From NCBI GenBank assembly GCA_037441765.1, contig JBBIRM010000091.1, positions 1-10,955 of the forward strand: a DNA stretch of 10,955 bases, in the 5' to 3' direction. This stretch comes from JBBIRM01 sp037441765. Lineage in GTDB: Bacteria; Desulfobacterota; BSN033; UBA1163. Shown here piece after piece: positions 6,695 to 10,955 of this stretch (its first letter is position 1; each line of letters opens with the position of its first letter). A program made the position numbers and the translations under genes. The notes under the pieces are model-generated. The model searched no databases, had not been told where the DNA came from, and saw nothing but the letters and a program-made list of their open reading frames with translations.

Positions 6695-7423
6695 TTGTTT
6701 CAGACCGCTAATAAAGTCCAGAAAATTTCAGACCAGATTGTTGAACAGATTCGAAATGCCGTTCTTTCAGGCCATTTTAAACCTGGAGATCGGGTGGCCT
6801 CTGAGAAAGAACTCGTGAGTGAGTTTGGGGTAAGCAAGGCCACCCTCAGGGAGGCATTAAGGGTGCTTGAAGGGATGGGGTTGGTGGAGATTCGGAAGGG
6901 TATGTCAGGGGGAGTCTTCATTGCAGAAGTTGATATGAAGACTACCATTCATAGCATCATCAACTTCCTTCATTTTAAAAACATCTCTGTTAAAGATATT
7001 ACGATGATCAGATACTTCCTTGAGCCTCCTGTGGTCCAAATTGCAGCCTCAAAAATTCAACCTGAAGACATTGAAAAACTGGAGAAAATGATTTCTGAAG
7101 ATGTGGACTCTTCTCAAACTGCCATATCGAGAGAGATTGGGTTTCATCGCTATCTTGTTAGAATGACAGAGAATCCCATTCTGATTCTGATCATGGACTT
7201 TATCGATAATATCTTGAATGATATCAAGTTCCAATTGAAATTAGGACAAGAATTCTACCTTAAAGTCGAAAAGGCACACAGGGCTATCCTCGAATGTCTT
7301 AAACAGGGAGATGCCAATGGAGCAAAACGCGAAGTTATAAATGACCTGATAGAAGTGGGTTATGAATTAGCAAGGCTGAGTGGAACTGCTCCCTTTGAGA
7401 TAAGCATGATGGGGGATGAATAA
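6695..7423 (+). CDS. GntR-family transcriptional regulator, FadR/FCD subfamily
   Basis: A 242-residue DNA-binding regulator. Residues 10-76 are the GntR winged helix, with SGHFKPGDRVASEKEL, then FGVSKATLREALRVLEGMGLVEIRKG. Residues about 100-228 form the all-helical FCD effector domain. The FCD metal site usually uses an acidic residue and three histidines. Here Glu147, His151 (in EIGFH) and His195 (in KAHRAIL) are present, but the last histidine position appears to be near Asn216, so metal binding may be altered. The start is a TTG at 6695: no in-frame ATG precedes the winged helix, and a weak GTGAG lies 8-9 bases upstream. Such regulators usually respond to small organic acids and repress a neighbouring operon; the effector here is unknown. 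Its stop codon overlaps the next start (TAATG), so it is translationally coupled to the corrinoid activator. Confidence 0.92.
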   Translation: MFQTANKVQKISDQIVEQIRNAVLSGHFKPGDRVASEKELVSEFGVSKATLREALRVLEGMGLVEIRKGMSGGVFIAEVDMKTTIHSIINFLHFKNISVKDITMIRYFLEPPVVQIAASKIQPEDIEKLEKMISEDVDSSQTAISREIGFHRYLVRMTENPILILIMDFIDNILNDIKFQLKLGQEFYLKVEKAHRAILECLKQGDANGAKREVINDLIEVGYELARLSGTAPFEISMMGDE

Positions 7424-10400
7424 TGGCAGGCAAGAAAGAGATTTCTGAGAAATGTATGGTCATCTTTCAACCCTCAGGGAGAAGAGGATTTATCCCAAAG
7501 GGGAAGACGCTTAAGGAGGCCTCTATTGCCCTTGGCGTGGATATTGAGGGCATCTGCGGTGAGAAGGCGATCTGTGGGAAGTGTAAGGTGAGGGTGGAGC
7601 AGGGGATGTTTGAAAAGTATGGTGTGGAATCGAGTCTCGATCACCTCTCTCCAATGAGTCAAACAGAGAGAAAGTTTTTCAGCCTCCAGCAGGAGCGCGG
7701 AGGTTACAGATTAGCCTGTCAGGCCCGGATATTGGATGACATCATTGTCTTCGTTCCTGAAGAGAGTCGAATGGGAAAACAGGTGGTTCGAAAGGCAGCC
7801 AGAGAGATCAATATCGAACTGAAACCTGCAGTGAAAAAGTATTATGTTGAACTCCCAAAGGCCACCCTGGAAGATACCAGAGGGGATTGGGAACGTTTGA
7901 CGACCGAGTTGGAGAGGCAACATGGGCTGAAAAATCTGACCATTGACTATCAGGTTTTGGTCACCCTTCAAGAGGTGGTGCGTCAAGGCGATTGGAAGGT
8001 AACGGTTTCAGTCTGGCACAACCGGGAGGTGATCAAGGTAGAACCAGGAAATGTTAAAAGGGCCTTTGGTTTAGCGGTTGATGTTGGGACCACTACGGTT
8101 GCAGGTTATCTCTGCGATCTAACAAATGGTAAGTTGGTGGCCACTGCCTCAATGATGAATCCTCAGGTAATCTATGGTGAGGACGTAATGTCCAGAATCA
8201 GTTATACAATGACAAATCCCGATGGGCTCGAGCATATGAATCAGGCAATCCTCGATGGTCTGAATGGGATTGTGGAAGAGGCCTCTGCTATTGCAGGAAT
8301 AAAAAGGACAGATATTCTGGATATGACCATTGTGGGCAATACCTGCATGCACCATCTTTTTCTCAATATTGATCCCCGAAATATTGGCCGTGCCCCCTTT
8401 GCCCCTTCTCTCCATCATTCCTTAGATATTAAAGCCCGCGATTGGGGCCTAAAACTTCTTCCTGAAGCAGAGACGGTTGAGATTGGTGGATACCCTCCAT
8501 GTCAGGTGGCTTGTCCGGCTGGGATCAGTGGCCAGGACTTTTTATACTATATTGCCCAAGGAAAGTTTGATGAAGCCCTTGAAGAGATTAGAAGGGCAAT
8601 GCCCTTCCCAGGGGTATGTGGTCGTGTTTGCACCCATCCCTGTGAGTCAGAATGTGAGAGGGGGAGAGTGGATCAGCCACTTTCCATCCGGGCCCTCCAT
8701 CGTTTTGTAGCAGACCATGAGTTAAGAAATGGGAGAAAGAAGGCAACGCCCATTGAAAAGACAAAAGAAGAAAAAATCGCTGTGATAGGATCAGGACCTG
8801 CAGGACTTTCCTGCGCTTATGAACTGATAAAAAGAGGGTATCATGTTACAGTTTTTGAATCTGCTCCTAAACCTGGAGGGATGCTTCGATATGGTATCCC
8901 TGACTACAGGCTTCCCAAGGAGGTGTTGGATGAAGAGATAGGTTACATTGAGGAGTTGGGTGTGGAGATAAAAACAAATCATCCTGTTCGAAGCCTCAAA
9001 GAGATTTTTAATGAGGGGTATAAGGCAATCTTCTTAGCCACAGGTGCTTGGATGAGCCAGAGGATGGGTATTCCCAATGAAGAGGCCAGAGGGGTGATCC
9101 ATGCTCTCGATTTTTTAAAGAAGGTGAATTCTGGCGAGAAGGTTGAGGTGGGAAGGAGGGTGGCTGTAGTGGGTGGTGGTAATGCTGCCATCGATTCAGC
9201 CCGGGTGGCCAAACGCCTTGGGGCAGAAGAGGTTTTGATTATCTATCGTCGTTCCCAAAATGAGATGCCTGCGATTAAGACAGAGATTCTGGAGGCAGAA
9301 AAAGAAGGTGTGAAGTTTCATTTTTTAGCATCTCCCATAAGGGCCCTGGCAAATGATGGGAAGCTCAATTCGATTCAATGTATTCGGATGGAGCTTGGAG
9401 AGCCGGATGAAAGCGGTCGGCCTGCTCCTATCCCCATTCAGGGGTCAGATTTTCATATCGATGTTGACCAACTCATCATTGCAGTGGGTCAGGGAGTGGA
9501 TCAAAGGATTTTTGTTGATAAACTGGAATATACCAGTTCCGGAACCCTTTCAGTGGACCCAATAACTTTGAAAACAAATATTGAAGGGGTATTTGCTGGA
9601 GGGGATGTGGTTTTGGGGCCAGCGGAGGTGATCTCGGCTGTAGGCGCTGGACAGGAGGGTGCGATTTCGATTGAACTCTATCTTGCTGGAGTTGATCTAA
9701 TTAAAGGAAGGCCTGCCAAGAAGAAAAAGGTTGAAGAAGTTCCAAAGGAAGGAATTGAGAAGGAGGAAAGAAGGAGTCCATTTCTGATCGAGCCGGAAAA
9801 ACGGATTGGTTTTGAGGAGGTCGAATTGGGGTTTTCCGACCGGATGGAGATTGCCATCGAAGAATCGAAAAGATGTCTTAATTGCAGTGTTTATGGGGAG
9901 AAGGGAAGGGCAGAGACAAAGATATCGAGGGATATTGGAATTAAGATTGCTCCAGGAGCCTATGTCCATGTCCTCCCCATTGAGGCGGGGTTTGTTGGAG
10001 CAGACAATGTAGGGGTCTTGATTGCTGAGGAACCTTATAATCAGGATAGCATTGAATTGATCATTGATATCGGAACCAATGGAGAACTCGTCCTTGGGAA
10101 CCGACACAAACTTATCTCTTCTTCCTGTGCTACAGGTCCTGCCTTTGAGGGGGCAGAGATAAGATTTGGAATGCGAGCAGCTCCGGGTGCTATTGAGAAG
10201 ATTGAGATTGATCCTGAAACCAAAGAGGTCCGCTTTAAGGTGATTGATAAGGAAGGGTGGAATACAGAATTAGAGGAAGTGGGTGCCAAAGGGATCTGCG
10301 GTTCGGGGATCATTGATATCGTCCCACAGCTTTTCCTTGCAGGGATTATTGACAGGACAGGCCGTTTTAATAAGAATCTAAATACCCCTCGATACCGTGA

Positions 10401-10866
10401 GGTTAATGGTCAGCCTGAATTTGTCATCGCCTGGGCTCATGAGACATCTATTGGCCAAGATATCGTGATCTGTCAGGATGATATTCGGGCGATTCAATTG
10501 GCTAAGGGCGCCATGTATGCAGGGGCAAAAATCATGATGAGGGCTTTAGGGGTGGAAAAGATAGACAAAGTGATCCTGGCAGGCGCATTTGGAAGTTATA
10601 TCGATAAGACATCAGCCGCTCTATTGGGTCTCTTTCCTGATTGTGATCCTAAAAATGTCTATTCTGTTGGAAATGCGGCTGGCGATGGAGCTCGTATGGC
10701 ACTTCTCAACGTAGATAAGAGGAAGGAGGCAGATTGGATTGCACGAAGGGTGGAATACTTGGAACTTACTCTGGAACAAGGGTTTGATAAGATCTTTGCT
10801 CAGGCTATGTGGATTCCCCATATGAAGGATAAGTTTCCACATCTCGAGCACCTTCTTCCAAAGTAA
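7423..10866 (+). CDS. RACE-type corrinoid reductive activator with a GltD-like NAD(P)H oxidoreductase nested inside its ASKHA domain
   Basis: A 1147-residue cytoplasmic protein. Domains in order: a 2Fe-2S ferredoxin domain (Cys45, Cys51, Cys54, Cys99); a linker domain (about 110-210); and the first half of the ASKHA/DUF4445 ATPase (DVGTTT 220-225, GNTCMHH 305-311). Then comes a GltD-like flavoprotein, about 355-825, with Fe-S cysteines 360, 364, 399, 403, 407, 411, 818 and 821. It also has FAD motif IGSGPAGL 455-462, NAD(P) motif GGGNAAIDSAR 584-594 with YRRSQNEMPA 608-617, and a second FAD motif FAGGD 724-728. The second ASKHA half follows (DIGTNGE 882-888, SSSCATGPAFEGAE 899-912, GICGSG 957-962, LAGAFGS 1052-1058). 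RACE proteins use ATP to reduce inactive Co(II) corrinoid. Removing residues about 346-836 leaves an ordinary RACE of about 655 residues. Inference: NAD(P)H electrons pass through FAD and Fe-S clusters to the 2Fe-2S domain. The start overlaps the regulator stop. Confidence 0.93.
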   Translation: MAGKKEISEKCMVIFQPSGRRGFIPKGKTLKEASIALGVDIEGICGEKAICGKCKVRVEQGMFEKYGVESSLDHLSPMSQTERKFFSLQQERGGYRLACQARILDDIIVFVPEESRMGKQVVRKAAREINIELKPAVKKYYVELPKATLEDTRGDWERLTTELERQHGLKNLTIDYQVLVTLQEVVRQGDWKVTVSVWHNREVIKVEPGNVKRAFGLAVDVGTTTVAGYLCDLTNGKLVATASMMNPQVIYGEDVMSRISYTMTNPDGLEHMNQAILDGLNGIVEEASAIAGIKRTDILDMTIVGNTCMHHLFLNIDPRNIGRAPFAPSLHHSLDIKARDWGLKLLPEAETVEIGGYPPCQVACPAGISGQDFLYYIAQGKFDEALEEIRRAMPFPGVCGRVCTHPCESECERGRVDQPLSIRALHRFVADHELRNGRKKATPIEKTKEEKIAVIGSGPAGLSCAYELIKRGYHVTVFESAPKPGGMLRYGIPDYRLPKEVLDEEIGYIEELGVEIKTNHPVRSLKEIFNEGYKAIFLATGAWMSQRMGIPNEEARGVIHALDFLKKVNSGEKVEVGRRVAVVGGGNAAIDSARVAKRLGAEEVLIIYRRSQNEMPAIKTEILEAEKEGVKFHFLASPIRALANDGKLNSIQCIRMELGEPDESGRPAPIPIQGSDFHIDVDQLIIAVGQGVDQRIFVDKLEYTSSGTLSVDPITLKTNIEGVFAGGDVVLGPAEVISAVGAGQEGAISIELYLAGVDLIKGRPAKKKKVEEVPKEGIEKEERRSPFLIEPEKRIGFEEVELGFSDRMEIAIEESKRCLNCSVYGEKGRAETKISRDIGIKIAPGAYVHVLPIEAGFVGADNVGVLIAEEPYNQDSIELIIDIGTNGELVLGNRHKLISSSCATGPAFEGAEIRFGMRAAPGAIEKIEIDPETKEVRFKVIDKEGWNTELEEVGAKGICGSGIIDIVPQLFLAGIIDRTGRFNKNLNTPRYREVNGQPEFVIAWAHETSIGQDIVICQDDIRAIQLAKGAMYAGAKIMMRALGVEKIDKVILAGAFGSYIDKTSAALLGLFPDCDPKNVYSVGNAAGDGARMALLNVDKRKEADWIARRVEYLELTLEQGFDKIFAQAMWIPHMKDKFPHLEHLLPK

Positions 10867-10911
10867 AAGGTTTGGGCGAAGGTAATGATAGGCAGGCGAA
10901 TTTATTAAGAT

Positions 10912-10954
10912 CACACCTGAAAACCCCGTCCTGTGGACGGGGATGAAAGGTGTG
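10912..10954. terminator. Strong two-part hairpin at the right edge (terminator-like, or end of a mobile or repeat element)
   Basis: CCCCGTCC at 10924-10931, loop TGT, and GGACGGGG at 10935-10942 make eight perfect pairs. An outer arm, CACACCT at 10912-10918 with AGGTGTG at 10948-10954, adds seven more across a symmetric five-base internal loop. On the + strand no T-run follows, so it is a poor intrinsic terminator for the activator gene. On the - strand the inner hairpin is followed by TTTTC, which would suit a gene arriving from the right. It also resembles the subterminal hairpins of IS200/IS605 (TnpB) elements. Its position at the edge prevents a decision. Confidence 0.55.
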
Positions 10955-10955
10955 T

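Noticed and set aside
9697..10107. 136-codon open frame on the - strand
   Set aside because: Antisense shadow of the activator gene, which has clear domain motifs in the + frame throughout.
10912..10955. CRISPR repeat
   Set aside because: Only one copy is visible and no spacer-repeat periodicity can be seen before the window ends.

Overview
The window looks like an accessory catabolic locus of a strictly anaerobic, selenocysteine-using bacterium. The evidence is a glycine/betaine-reductase-type selenoprotein, a corrinoid methyl-transfer module, a ferredoxin:thioredoxin-reductase-like protein and low-potential iron-sulfur proteins. Base composition is moderate and AT-leaning, start sites have strong AGGAGG ribosome-binding sites, and all nine genes lie on the + strand. 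Gene content fits Desulfobacterota (former Deltaproteobacteria) or an anaerobic Firmicute. The lineage is an inference and was not tested.

Region 1 (1-3254) is a reductase block. A grdE-like gene is cut or joined to a foreign GC-rich stretch at the left window edge. It is followed by grdB, which is read through an in-frame UGA (Sec358) and has a very good bacterial SECIS hairpin. Next come a small thioredoxin with a CVPC active site and a ferredoxin:thioredoxin reductase beta-chain-like [4Fe-4S] protein. Region 2 (3288-4736) is a grdC-like thiolase-fold gene for acyl transfer. The usual partners grdA and grdD are not in the window.

Region 3 (4773-6528) is a corrinoid methyl-transfer pair: a MtaA/CmuA/UroD-family methyltransferase and its cobalamin-binding protein. 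The methyltransferase frame is interrupted by a UGA exactly where the family has its conserved zinc-ligand cysteine. The frame continues with good family sequence to a stop at 5799-5801, and a SECIS-like hairpin lies just after the UGA. I read this as a selenocysteine-containing methyltransferase (Sec319).

Region 4 (6529-10955) begins with an intergenic sigma70-like promoter. It then has a GntR/FadR-type regulator whose stop overlaps the start of a giant 1147-residue protein. That protein is a RACE-type reductive activator of corrinoid proteins (2Fe-2S domain plus ASKHA/DUF4445 domain). A complete GltD-like FAD/NAD(P)H/Fe-S oxidoreductase is inserted inside its ASKHA domain. The window ends in a strong hairpin.

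Taken together (inference): GrdE/GrdB cleaves a C-N or similar bond of an N-methylated or glycine-like substrate, and GrdC handles the acyl product. Thioredoxin and the FTR-like protein supply electrons. The methyltransferase/corrinoid pair moves a methyl group, and the RACE fusion uses NAD(P)H to rescue inactive Co(II) corrinoid. The two most notable features are the putative Sec-for-Cys zinc ligand and the nested activator/oxidoreductase fusion.
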